Shown: piece after piece, positions 37,139 to 46,464 of the stretch | How positions within the stretch are numbered: position 1 is the stretch's first letter | How the letters are laid out: each line of letters opens with the position of its first letter | Origin: Qipengyuania psychrotolerans | GTDB lineage: Bacteria > Pseudomonadota > Alphaproteobacteria > Sphingomonadales > Sphingomonadaceae | Direction: 5' to 3' | DNA length: 64,000 nt | Assembly (NCBI RefSeq): GCF_019711355.1 | Contig: NZ_CP081297.1 | Coordinates: 2,501,001 to 2,565,000, forward strand | Position numbers and translations under genes: made by a program | Notes under the pieces: generated by a model | Seen by the model: only the letters and a program-made list of their open reading frames with translations | Told to the model about the DNA's origin: nothing | Databases searched by the model: none

Positions 37139-38701
37139 TCAAGCGGATTTTCTCACCCGTTCGGGCACGTCGCGGACCGATGCGAGCGCGGCAGCCTGGT
37201 CTTGGGTGACGCTGCGGCTTGGCAGAACCTTTTCGGCACCTTCATCGCCCGCTTCGTGATATTCGGCATCCTCGTTTACGCACCAGGTGTCGTAGATTCG
37301 CTCGCCGGCAAGGATGTTCTCTACCGTCAGCATCGCGGTCATCATCGCGTGATCCTGATTGTTATAGCGGTGCATGCCGTTACGCCCGACGAGGTGCAGG
37401 GTCGGATGCTTTTCTTCCAGCTCGGCGCGCATCGTTTCGACGTTTGCGGCATAATCGCCATCATACACGGGGTAGGCTTTTTCCTGCCGGACCACCGCGC
37501 CGCCGAACACATCCTGCGGATCGCAGAGGCCCAGAATGTTCATTTCCTTCTTGGCGAGTTCGATCAGATCGTCATCAGCCATCGACCACAGGCCATCGCC
37601 TTCGAAACAGAAATATTCGAGGCCGACACAGGCCACATCTTCGTCCGGCACCATTTCAGGCGACCACGAACGGAAATTCTGCACGCGGCCGACCTTCACC
37701 TTGCTGTCGTGGATGTAGATCCAGTTGTCCGGAAAAAGATCGTCCGAACGGATCTTGAGCGCCACGGTCAGGAAGTCGCGGTATTTGAGATCGCTCGCTT
37801 GGATGGTGCTTTCAGGTAGCGGATGCATGCGCCTGGCAAGCTCGCGCATCGGGGCCGAACTGATCGCATGGTCTGCCTCAATGATGATGTCGCCTTGCGG
37901 TCCCTTGGCGCTCATCCGCCAGCCGGTCTTGCCGTCGCTGGCCAGCTGCGAAAGGGCATGGCCCATGAACAACTGCCCGCGGCCGCTGGCGAGCACCTTG
38001 TCGCGAGCTGCATCCCACATCATGCCGGGACCAAGTCGCGGATAGCGGAATGTTTCGAGCAGTGTCTTGGTGGCCATGCCATCGTTAGGGCGCTTGTTAA
38101 GTCCCAGACTACGCTTGAGCCCGTCGATCACAGCGCTCCACAGCGAGAGGCCTTTGATGCGCTGCGCTGCCCAATCTGCGCTCATCTCGTCGCAAGGCAT
38201 GCCCCACACCTTCTCGGTATAGGTTTTGAAGAAGATGGAATAGAGACGCTTGCCGAACTGGTTCGTGGTCCAGTCCTCGAAGCTTTTGACTTCCTTGATC
38301 GGGAACAGCTTGTAGCGAAGATAGGACAGCATGCACGCCGTCGAGCGCAGGATGCCGAGGTTGGACAACGCCTCGAAAGCGCGCAGCGGGTAGCTGTAGA
38401 ATTTGCCCTCGTAGTAGATGCGGCTCATGCGCGGGCGCTGGATGAAATCGTCTTCGCCGAGGATCTCGTTCCACATGTCGACGACCTGCGCGCTCTTCGA
38501 GAAGAAACGATGTCCGCCAATGTCGAAACGATAGCCTTCATGTTCGACCGTGCGGCTGATCCCGCCAACGTAGGTCGGGTCTTTCTCGAGGATGGCCACG
38601 GACTTGCCTTGCTTTGTTAGCAGGTAGGCCGCCGTGAGGCCGGCAGGGCCCGCACCGATGATGGCAACATCGACTTTGAGCGGCTGATTGGTCGTAGTCA
38701 T
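37139..38701 (-). CDS. FAD-dependent oxidoreductase of the UDP-galactopyranose-mutase/amine-oxidase fold
   Basis: 520 residues with an N-terminal FAD-binding motif VDVAIIGAGPAGLTAAYLL, then EKDPTYVGGISRT and FDIGGHRFFSKS, as in the UDP-galactopyranose mutase-like and protoporphyrinogen-oxidase-like proteins found in polysaccharide loci. The C-terminal region NGMHRYNNQDHAMMTAML closes the FAD site. It is much longer than true Glf (about 380), so the substrate is unclear. The ribosome site GGGGGA lies inside the stem of a strong hairpin (separate entry). It probably belongs with the downstream GtrA and GT-C-like genes in lipid-linked sugar chemistry. Confidence 0.8.
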   Translation of the reverse strand: MTTTNQPLKVDVAIIGAGPAGLTAAYLLTKQGKSVAILEKDPTYVGGISRTVEHEGYRFDIGGHRFFSKSAQVVDMWNEILGEDDFIQRPRMSRIYYEGKFYSYPLRAFEALSNLGILRSTACMLSYLRYKLFPIKEVKSFEDWTTNQFGKRLYSIFFKTYTEKVWGMPCDEMSADWAAQRIKGLSLWSAVIDGLKRSLGLNKRPNDGMATKTLLETFRYPRLGPGMMWDAARDKVLASGRGQLFMGHALSQLASDGKTGWRMSAKGPQGDIIIEADHAISSAPMRELARRMHPLPESTIQASDLKYRDFLTVALKIRSDDLFPDNWIYIHDSKVKVGRVQNFRSWSPEMVPDEDVACVGLEYFCFEGDGLWSMADDDLIELAKKEMNILGLCDPQDVFGGAVVRQEKAYPVYDGDYAANVETMRAELEEKHPTLHLVGRNGMHRYNNQDHAMMTAMLTVENILAGERIYDTWCVNEDAEYHEAGDEGAEKVLPSRSVTQDQAAALASVRDVPERVRKSA

Positions 38702-38705
38702 GAAT

Positions 38706-38730
38706 TCCCCCGGCTGTCTTCAAAGCCGGG
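38706..38730 (-). promoter_or_regulatory. Hairpin covering the ribosome-binding site of the flavoprotein gene
   Basis: On the minus strand CCCGGCT (38730-38724), loop TTGAAGAC, AGCCGGG (38715-38709), a perfect 7-bp stem. The Shine-Dalgarno sequence GGGGGA (38711-38706) shares bases with the 3' arm, so folding should hide it. Confidence 0.55.
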
Positions 38731-38744
38731 AGTGAATGAAAATG

Positions 38745-38800
38745 GTTAGCGTAAGGTTAAACCGCCCGCGTTCGCAGGGCCGGCTTGGCCTAACGCTAAC
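38745..38800. promoter_or_regulatory. CtrA-like site and 8-base inverted repeat between the PilZ and flavoprotein genes
   Basis: TTAG-N7-TTAA at 38746-38760, one mismatch from the CtrA consensus. GTTAGCGT (38745-38752) is repeated inverted as ACGCTAAC (38793-38800), the second copy overlapping the PilZ stop codon. This 94-base gap is the likely promoter region of the flavoprotein gene. Confidence 0.35.
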
Positions 38801-39425
38801 TACCTTCCAGCATCATGGGGCATTGCACAGCGGCAGCCATGATTGCGAATTCACGCAGCGAAAAGGTGTTCTCGAAGACGAGGCCGTAATTCGAATCTCG
38901 GCGCCAGCGGACCTTTGCCCTGGTTTCGGGGAAGGCCGGTCCCGAGACGGTGACCGATTGATCGACAGCAAACACGCTATCGCATTCCACGCGTGCGCCC
39001 TGCTGCGAGATGTTGAGCGTTACCGCTTCAGCACTCTGGGTCAGGGTAGACAGGGTGAGCGGAATGGTCAGGTTGAGCCTGAGCTGGCGCTTGGGATAAT
39101 TCCAGGTCTCGTGGATCAGGCGCTCGACCGCCACCGGTTTTTCAAACCGGTAGCTTCCTTCGTTGTCGCCCGCGCGGGTCTGCCTGATCTCGTATCGCTC
39201 TGCGTTTTGCAGTTCGAGCGCCAAGGTCGGATCTGTCGGCAGGGCATGAAATGTCCTGAGCGAAATTCCGGTCGATGATACGTCCCTGACGACGCACAGG
39301 AATTCGCCCTGTCCGCATATCAGCTTGGCCGATCTGATGAGCGAGGTGTACCGCGGCGCACCGCGCTGTTCGCTGTTGACGTAGGCAGACTGGGCCTCGG
39401 ACCCCATACCTGACGAATAATCCAT
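38796..39425 (-). CDS. PilZ-domain protein, putative c-di-GMP receptor with a second degenerate PilZ-like repeat
   Basis: 209 residues from ATG 39425, which has GGGAG upstream; a longer in-frame start at 39524 would cross an inverted repeat. The first PilZ domain has the canonical c-di-GMP motifs R21xxxR25 (RGAPR) and D48xSxxG (DVSSTG). The second half repeats the pattern loosely (KRQLRL and NISQQG), suggesting a degenerate second copy. PilZ proteins change motility, adhesion or exopolysaccharide synthesis on binding c-di-GMP. Its place upstream of the flavoprotein/GtrA/GT-C set fits control of a surface glycan (inference). Confidence 0.85.
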   Translation of the reverse strand: MDYSSGMGSEAQSAYVNSEQRGAPRYTSLIRSAKLICGQGEFLCVVRDVSSTGISLRTFHALPTDPTLALELQNAERYEIRQTRAGDNEGSYRFEKPVAVERLIHETWNYPKRQLRLNLTIPLTLSTLTQSAEAVTLNISQQGARVECDSVFAVDQSVTVSGPAFPETRAKVRWRRDSNYGLVFENTFSLREFAIMAAAVQCPMMLEGS

Positions 39426-39519
39426 GTCCCAATTGTCTCCCAAGAATCCGGCTTTTGCTGACCGGTTGAAGTCTTGGCTTAGCGCCCCTTTGAGCGCCTC
39501 TATTAGGCAGCTAGGTATT

Positions 39520-39539
39520 AACACCTGTATAAAGGTGTT
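39520..39539. promoter_or_regulatory. Inverted repeat in the PilZ gene promoter region
   Basis: AACACCT-GTATAA-AGGTGTT, perfect 7-base arms with a 6-base AT-rich centre that itself resembles a -10 element (TTATAC on the minus strand). It lies about 95 bases before the PilZ start, as expected for an operator or a promoter core. Confidence 0.45.
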
Positions 39540-39591
39540 TCACCAGCAGTAACGGCGGCCCCAATCGGGGGATATTCGCCGGTCTCGAAAA

Positions 39592-39676
39592 TGGTACGGG
39601 TGGCGGGACTCGAACCCGCACGAGCAAAGCTCAGGGGATTTTAAGTCCCCGGCGTCTACCATTCCGCCACACCCGC
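39592..39676 (-). tRNA. tRNA-Leu (anticodon TAA)
   Basis: 85 bases including an encoded CCA. Acceptor GCGGGTG pairs with CACCCGT (G-U at the end). D-arm GGCGGAATGGTAGACGC, anticodon stem GGGGA/TCCCC with loop CTTAAAA giving UAA. A long variable arm TGAGCTTTGCTCG and T-arm GCGGG/CCCGC with TTCGAGT complete it. The long variable arm and UAA anticodon identify Leu. Confidence 0.95.
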
Positions 39677-39749
39677 CTGTCAGGGACGCGTGCCTAGAGT
39701 GAAGCGGCGCTGCCCGCAATCTTGAACGTTGGGAAAGTAGCGCGCGACC

Positions 39750-40031
39750 TTAGTGCTGGTTGAGCTTGTCGCGCATATCCTTGCCAGGCTTGAAATACGG
39801 CACACGCTTGGCCGGCACATCGACGACTTCGCCGGTGCGCGGATTGCGTCCCTGGCGTGCCTGACGCTCCCGAGTCGAAAAAGCACCGAATCCGCGCAGT
39901 TCAACCCGGCCGCCATCGGAAAGCCTCTGGGCCAGTTCCTCGAAGAAGATATCGACCACCTGTTCGACCTCTTCGGGGCGCAGATCGGGGTTGTCTTCCG
40001 CAATCGCGGCAAGAAGTTCGGATCGGATCAT
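39750..40031 (-). CDS. ihfB: Integration host factor subunit beta
   Basis: 93 residues of the HU/IHF family. The DNA-binding arm RNPRTGEVVDVPAKRVPYFKPGKDMRD contains the Arg-Asn-Pro intercalating tip. IHF bends DNA sharply at specific sites as an alpha/beta heterodimer; MIRSELLAAIAEDNPDL is the typical IHF-beta N-terminus. GGGAG precedes ATG 40031; longer in-frame starts would lack the conserved beginning. It stands alone between tRNA-Leu and a GntR regulator. Confidence 0.94.
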   Translation of the reverse strand: MIRSELLAAIAEDNPDLRPEEVEQVVDIFFEELAQRLSDGGRVELRGFGAFSTRERQARQGRNPRTGEVVDVPAKRVPYFKPGKDMRDKLNQH

Positions 40032-40190
40032 ATTCAGGCTCCCTCGATCGCGCTGTTCCGCACGATCCCTGTTGGTTGGCGTGACCCATGCCGCACTCAA
40101 GCTCCCCCTGCGGCAAGATTTAACTTTGCCAGAAGCTCTTTAAGATAGCAATTGTTAATGTCGCCCGCGACTTACGTGGCGAATAGGGGT

Positions 40191-40532
40191 TCAAGCGCCA
40201 GCCAGAAGCTCTTCCGGCTCGATGCCGAGACGTTTCATCCGCGAGGTGATTTCGGGCCATTCTTCTTTCAGGAAAGCCGCGCGTTCACGCTTGCGCAGCG
40301 TTTCTGCGGCGCCGCGCGCGACATACATGCCCACTCCGCGCTGCACCTCGACCAGCCCATCGGCCTGAAACTGCTGGTAAGCCTTGGCAACCGTGAGTGG
40401 GTTTGCGCCCTGTTCGGCAGCGAGCGCCCGAACCGAGGGGAGCATCTGCTCCTCGCGGTAGCGTCCGTCGATGATGGCCGCCGCGATCATGTCGCGCAGC
40501 TTGAGATAGACGGGTTTGCTTTGGTTGCTCAT
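40191..40532 (-). CDS. GntR family regulator, YtrA-like short form
   Basis: 113 residues: an N-terminal winged helix (YLKLRDMIAAAIIDGRYREEQMLPSVRALAAEQGANPLTVAKAYQQF, GLVEVQRGVGMYVARG) and only a short helical tail, which is the YtrA subfamily. These proteins repress nearby transport genes. Here the gene is divergent from a POT peptide transporter, its likely target (inference). The start is ATG 40532 (MSNQSKP). The 203-base divergent region has a -10-like TATTAT for this gene but no clear operator. Confidence 0.9.
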   Translation of the reverse strand: MSNQSKPVYLKLRDMIAAAIIDGRYREEQMLPSVRALAAEQGANPLTVAKAYQQFQADGLVEVQRGVGMYVARGAAETLRKRERAAFLKEEWPEITSRMKRLGIEPEELLAGA

Positions 40533-40735
40533 GGCCGTGTCCCGATTTTCCGAATAGTGCATCAGTGCCATAATACAGCGCGGCGCGCAAGGTTCCCGCA
40601 AAACCCGCATTCATTGCATGGCAAGCTGGTCACTGTTGTAACTAAGGCTTCACATTGGCGCGCGGGCCGCTAGGGTGCGCGCTTTCTACGGCCCGAGAGA
40701 ACGGCCGAAATGTTGATTACGGGGATCGATTTCAC

Positions 40736-42373
40736 ATGAAAGAATTCGCACTTTGGGCAGAGGCGGACTGGATCGCTGCTATCGCAGCTACCGTGCTCGG
40801 GTTGTTTCTCGTCGGCGGTGCCTACGCGGTCACACGCAAGGAGCCGGAATTTGGCGGTCACCCCAAGGGTCTTTACATGCTCTTCTTCGCCGAAATGTGG
40901 GAGCGCTTTTCCTATTACGGCATGCGCGCGCTGCTGATTTTCTACCTGACGCAGCACTGGTTGTTCAACAACACAGCATCAAACGTTATTTACGGCGCCT
41001 ATATCAGCCTCGTCTACATTACGCCGGTCCTTGGCGGGTGGCTTGCGGATAGGTACATCGGCCAGCGCAAAGCGGTGCTGTTCGGCGCGATCCTGCTGAC
41101 CTTCGGGCACTTCCTGATGGCGTTCGAAGGCACCGGCGGTCAGAACGATCCGACGATCAACGTCTTCTGGTTGGCGCTCGCGTTTATCATTGTCGGTTCC
41201 GGCTTCCTGAAAGCCAACATTTCGGTGCTTGTCGGCCAGCTTTATCCCCGCACCGATGTGCGCCGCGATGGCGCTTACACCATCTTCTACATGGGCATTA
41301 ACGTCGGGGCAGCGGTTGGCGCGATCCTCGCTGGCTATCTCGGCTTTACGCTGGGTTGGGAGTACGGCTTCGGCGCAGCTGGCATAGGCATGCTGCTCGG
41401 CCTCGTTGTCTTCGTAGTCGGCAAGCCACTACTTCTGGGCAAGGGGGAACCGGCACAGCCGCTGGCGAAAAACACGGAATTGCTCGTGTACGGCATTGGT
41501 ATCGTTGGCGTAGCGGTGATGTGGGTGCTGATCCAGTACCAGTCGCTTGTTGGCGGTATCATGCTAATTGCCGGTGCGCTGTTGCTCGGTTATGTGCTGA
41601 TCGAGGCGTTCAAACTCGAAAAGCACCCGCGCGAACGCATCTTTGCTGCCCTTTTCCTGATAGCCTTGCAGCCCTTGTTCTGGGGCCTTTTCGAACAGGG
41701 TGGCGGCTCGCTCAACCTGTTCACCAACGAGTTCATCGACCTGCAAGGCGTTCCTGCCCCAATTTTTCAATCGATCAACCCGATCTACATCATCCTGCTC
41801 GCACCGCTCTTTGCAGGCTTGTGGACCTGGCTCGGTCGGAAGGGCCTTGAACCGTCCACGCCTGCAAAATTTGGCCTTGGCCTCGTTCAGCTCGGATTTG
41901 GTTTTCTCGTGCTGGTCTGGGGTGCGGCAACCGTAGGTATTGATGCGAAGATACCTGTGATCTTCCTATTCGGCATTTACCTTTTCCATACCACAGGTGA
42001 ACTTTGCCTCAGTCCTGTCGGCCTGTCGGCTATGAATCGCCTTTCGCCTAAACACCTTGCGAGCTTGATCATGGGCGCATGGTTCTTTGCGACCGCAGGC
42101 GGCGGGTTTGTCGCTGGGGTCATCGGTGCAGCGACCGGCGGCGAAGATGGAGACATGACGCGCGAAGCTGCTCTCGACGTCTACTGGACCATCGGCCTCG
42201 TTTCCATCGTCGTCGGCATCATCGTGGTGCTGATCGCGCGGTTCGTCGCAAAGTATATGCACCTCGACACTCTAGCTGACGACAATGTCGGCGACGACCT
42301 CGAAGGTCAGGGCGAATTCCCCGGCGAACCGCAGGCCGCCGGCATCCACCCGACCACCCGCAACGAGGGCTGA
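40736..42373 (+). CDS. POT/PTR family proton-dependent oligopeptide transporter
   Basis: 545 residues, about 14 membrane spans. The signature EMWERFSYYGMRALLIFYL near residue 50 carries the ExxERFxYY motif that couples protons to peptide binding. A second PTR motif is FYMGINVGAAVGAILAGYLG. It imports di- and tripeptides across the inner membrane. ATG 40736 has GGGGA upstream; an in-frame start at 40655 would add 27 hydrophilic residues. A strong terminator follows, so it is monocistronic. The downstream genes encode exported peptidase-like amidohydrolases and a prolyl isomerase, which suggests a local peptide-use theme. Confidence 0.93.
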   Translation: MKEFALWAEADWIAAIAATVLGLFLVGGAYAVTRKEPEFGGHPKGLYMLFFAEMWERFSYYGMRALLIFYLTQHWLFNNTASNVIYGAYISLVYITPVLGGWLADRYIGQRKAVLFGAILLTFGHFLMAFEGTGGQNDPTINVFWLALAFIIVGSGFLKANISVLVGQLYPRTDVRRDGAYTIFYMGINVGAAVGAILAGYLGFTLGWEYGFGAAGIGMLLGLVVFVVGKPLLLGKGEPAQPLAKNTELLVYGIGIVGVAVMWVLIQYQSLVGGIMLIAGALLLGYVLIEAFKLEKHPRERIFAALFLIALQPLFWGLFEQGGGSLNLFTNEFIDLQGVPAPIFQSINPIYIILLAPLFAGLWTWLGRKGLEPSTPAKFGLGLVQLGFGFLVLVWGAATVGIDAKIPVIFLFGIYLFHTTGELCLSPVGLSAMNRLSPKHLASLIMGAWFFATAGGGFVAGVIGAATGGEDGDMTREAALDVYWTIGLVSIVVGIIVVLIARFVAKYMHLDTLADDNVGDDLEGQGEFPGEPQAAGIHPTTRNEG

Positions 42374-42398
42374 TCGGTCAATCCAAGTGTAACGAAGA

Positions 42399-42430
42399 GG
42401 GGCGCGGAGCAATCTGCGCCCCTTTTCTTT
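42399..42430 (+). terminator. Rho-independent terminator after the POT transporter gene
   Basis: Stem GGGGCGC (42399-42405)/GCGCCCC (42416-42422), 10-base loop, then TTTTCTTT. Confidence 0.9.
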
Positions 42431-42476
42431 GGATTGCGTATTTGCATTGAGGCCGGTTGACGGCATGAAGAGAGCT

Positions 42477-43843
<1,367 letters not shown>

Positions 43844-43847
<4 letters not shown>

Positions 43848-45223
43848 AGCGCGCCCTGACCCTCGCCGCCAGCGCATTGGCGCTGATTTCCGCTCCTGCA
43901 ACAGCGCAGGATTTCGTGATCGTCAACGCGACGCTCGCCACCGGCGACGGTAGCGAGCCGATCGAAGACGGCGTTGTCATCGTTGACGATGGTGCAGTGA
44001 CATTCGCCGGACCCCGCTCTGGTGCGTCGTCTTTCGAGGCGGACGAAGTCGTCGACGTGGGCGGTGCATGGGTAACGCCGGGCCTCTTCGCGACCGTTAC
44101 ATCGTTGGGCCTTTGGGATGTCGGAGCGGTGAGCGAATCCAATGACACGCGCGCCAGCGGATCGCCTTTCAGCGCCGCGCTCGACGTTTCGCCGATCGTC
44201 AATCCGGCCTCTCAGCATATCCTGATCCACCGCGCCGCGGGCATCACCCGCGCTGCCACGGTCGGATCGGCGTCCGGATCAATCTTTGCCGGACAGGGAG
44301 CGATCATCGACCTGGGATCCGATCCCACGGCCGTTACCCGTTCCCGCGCGTTCCAGATGGTGGAACTTGGCGAAGGTGGTGCACGGCTTTCCGGAGGGAG
44401 CCGCGCATCGGCGCAGGCATTGTTCCGCAATGCCTTGCTCGAAGCCACCGAATTCGAGCGGGGCGGCACGCTCCGCAGCCCGGGAGGCGGGCGCGGGACG
44501 ACCATGCAGGGCGATGACATCGGCATCGACAGCCGGATGGCACGCACCAGCAATGATCGTGCATCCGATGTCCTGCTGACCCGCTTCGATGCAGCAGCTC
44601 TCGTGCCCGTAGTGCGCGGCGAACAGCCGCTCTACATCGCAGTGGAACGTGCAGCGGACATCCGCAGCGTGCTGGCGCTCAAGAATGAATTCCCGAGGCT
44701 CGACATGGTTCTGGTCGGCGTCAGCGAGGGCTGGCTTGTCGCATCTGAGATCGCCGCGGCGGGCGTGCCCGTAATCGCCGATGGACTGGATGACCTGCCG
44801 CAAGGCTTCGACCAGCTGGCCAGCACGCAGTCGAACGTCGGCCGCATGGTCAAGGCCGGCGTCAAGGTCGCGATCAATGCTGCCGCGATGGAGAACCCGC
44901 GCAATCTCAATCAATACGCCGGCAACCTTGTCGCACTCACACGCATTCCAGGTGCGGATGGGCTCAGCTGGGGGCAGGCATTTGCGGCCATCAGTTCGGT
45001 CCCGGCCCAAATCAGCGGGATGCAGGGCCGCGCCGGTATCCTTTCACCCGGGGCAAAGGCTGATGTCGTGATCTGGGACGGCGATCCGCTGGAAGTGGGG
45101 TCGGTCCCGACCAGGGTCTTCATCGACGGGGTGGATCAGCCGCTCGACAATCACCAGAGCCGCCTGCGCGAACGCTACCGCGATCTCGACGAAAGCGCCC
45201 TGCCCGAGGCGTACGACTGGTGA
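43844..45223 (+). CDS. Exported amidohydrolase paralogue lacking metal-binding residues (pseudo-enzyme)
   Basis: 459 residues with a Sec signal peptide (MKRALTLAASALALISAPATAQD). The fold matches its upstream neighbour, but every metal ligand is replaced: HxH is now ATVTSLG, the His pair region reads PLYIAVERAADI, the next His region reads LVGVSEGWLVASEI, and the Asp region KVAINAAAMENPRN. The terminal SPGAKADVVIWDGDPLEV motif is kept. It is therefore probably a non-catalytic partner stabilising the active enzyme made from the overlapping gene. It also overlaps the FKBP gene (GTGA), making a three-gene coupled unit. Confidence 0.85.
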
Positions 45224-45729
45224 GCATGCCTGCGGAAATGCGCGGCGCATTGATTGCGCTTGCCGCAGCATTCGCTGCGGTGGGGACCTACACTGCCGTC
45301 GCGCAGGATAGCCCGCCCGACTATTCACAGGACATCGCCTGGATGAATGCGCAGCAGGCGTACATTGCCTCGCTGTCGCCCGAGGACGGGTGGCGGTACA
45401 TGGATGGCGGGCTGCACTGGCGCTATCTCGAATACGCCGGCAGCGATGAAAAGCCTACGCTCGCCGACCGGGTGAAGGTGCACTATGCCGGCACGTTCAT
45501 CGACGGCGAGACTTTCGATTCCAGTTACGAACGCGGCGAACCGGTGACGTTCCCGCTCGGCCGGTTGGTGAAAGCATGGCAGATGGCGATCCCCGAGATG
45601 GGCGTTGGCGATACGATCGAAATCGTCGCCCCTGCCGATCTGGCCTACGGCCCGCTGGGCAAAGGTCCGATCCCGGGCGGCGCGACGCTGGTCTTCAAGG
45701 TCGAGCTTCTCGGAATCGAAAAGCAGTAG
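45220..45729 (+). CDS. Exported FKBP-type peptidyl-prolyl cis-trans isomerase
   Basis: 169 residues. An N-terminal hydrophobic signal (GALIALAAAFAAVGTYTAVAQD) is followed by a linker and an FKBP domain with DRVKVHYAGTFIDGETFDSSYERGEPVTFPLG and the active-site strand IPEMGVGDTIEIVAPADLAYG. It catalyses prolyl isomerisation, probably in the periplasm. The start is taken at GTG 45220, overlapping the upstream stop (GTGA); ATG 45226 is an alternative. Co-translation with two amidohydrolases suggests help in their folding, or in Pro-peptide turnover. Confidence 0.88.
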   Translation: MSMPAEMRGALIALAAAFAAVGTYTAVAQDSPPDYSQDIAWMNAQQAYIASLSPEDGWRYMDGGLHWRYLEYAGSDEKPTLADRVKVHYAGTFIDGETFDSSYERGEPVTFPLGRLVKAWQMAIPEMGVGDTIEIVAPADLAYGPLGKGPIPGGATLVFKVELLGIEKQ

Positions 45730-45785
45730 AATTGCCAACTAGGTTTTGAATTGATACCTACCTTGCACTGTCTTGGGAGGATGAA

Positions 45786-46463
45786 ATGGAAACCGGCCTC
45801 GTTTCGCTGATCGCAGCCTCAACGGCATTCGTGGGAACGCACTTCGCCTTGTCCCACCCCTTGCGCGGTCCGCTTGTCCGGATGCTGGGCGAAGGCCGGT
45901 TCATGGCGTTCTACAGCGTGGTCGCCGCCGCCTGCATGGTATGGATGTATTTCGCTTTCGGTGCGGCGCAGGCTGGCGGGCTCCCGGGAAGCGGCGAGCT
46001 GGGCTGGATCATCGCATCGCTGATCACGCTGCCTGCGCTCGTCCTGTTTCTCGGCTCCTTCAAGAGCAATCCGGCGCTGCCTTCGCCGGGCGCCAAGGAG
46101 TTCGCAGCCCATGAGCCGGCCGGCGTATTCACCGTAACCCGTCATCCGATGATGTGGAGCTTTGCGCTTTGGGCTGTGAGCCACATCATCTTGTGGTGGA
46201 GTTGGCGGACGAATGTCGTGGCGCTCGCGGTGCTGATCCTCGCACTCGTCGGTGCACGGATGCAGGACCGCAAGAAAGAGACACTGATGGGCGGCGCCTG
46301 GCAGGGCTGGGAAGCGCGAACGAGCTTCTGGCCGCGTTGGAGCAGGCTGCCCGGTGCCGGGGCCTTCTTGTGGCTCGCCGCCCTGGGCGCATGGCTGCTG
46401 ATAACGTGGAGCCACATTCATGCGGGCGGAGTTCCGGCCGGTATCTGGCGGTGGATCGGCTGA
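45786..46463 (+). CDS. NnrU family membrane protein
   Basis: 225 residues, about six membrane spans, with the NnrU/isoprenylcysteine-methyltransferase-like element VFTVTRHPMMWSFALWAVSHI. The family was named from nitric-oxide-related loci in denitrifiers; its biochemical role is not settled, and related proteins such as MddA and Z-ISO act on thiols or carotenoids. No denitrification genes are in the window. A strong ribosome site (GGGAGG) precedes the ATG. It ends one base from the convergent enoyl-CoA hydratase gene. Confidence 0.85.
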   Translation: METGLVSLIAASTAFVGTHFALSHPLRGPLVRMLGEGRFMAFYSVVAAACMVWMYFAFGAAQAGGLPGSGELGWIIASLITLPALVLFLGSFKSNPALPSPGAKEFAAHEPAGVFTVTRHPMMWSFALWAVSHIILWWSWRTNVVALAVLILALVGARMQDRKKETLMGGAWQGWEARTSFWPRWSRLPGAGAFLWLAALGAWLLITWSHIHAGGVPAGIWRWIG

Positions 46464-46464
46464 G

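Noticed and set aside
40533..40735. GntR operator in the divergent region before the POT transporter
   Set aside because: Only a direct repeat AGTGC was seen, no convincing inverted repeat.
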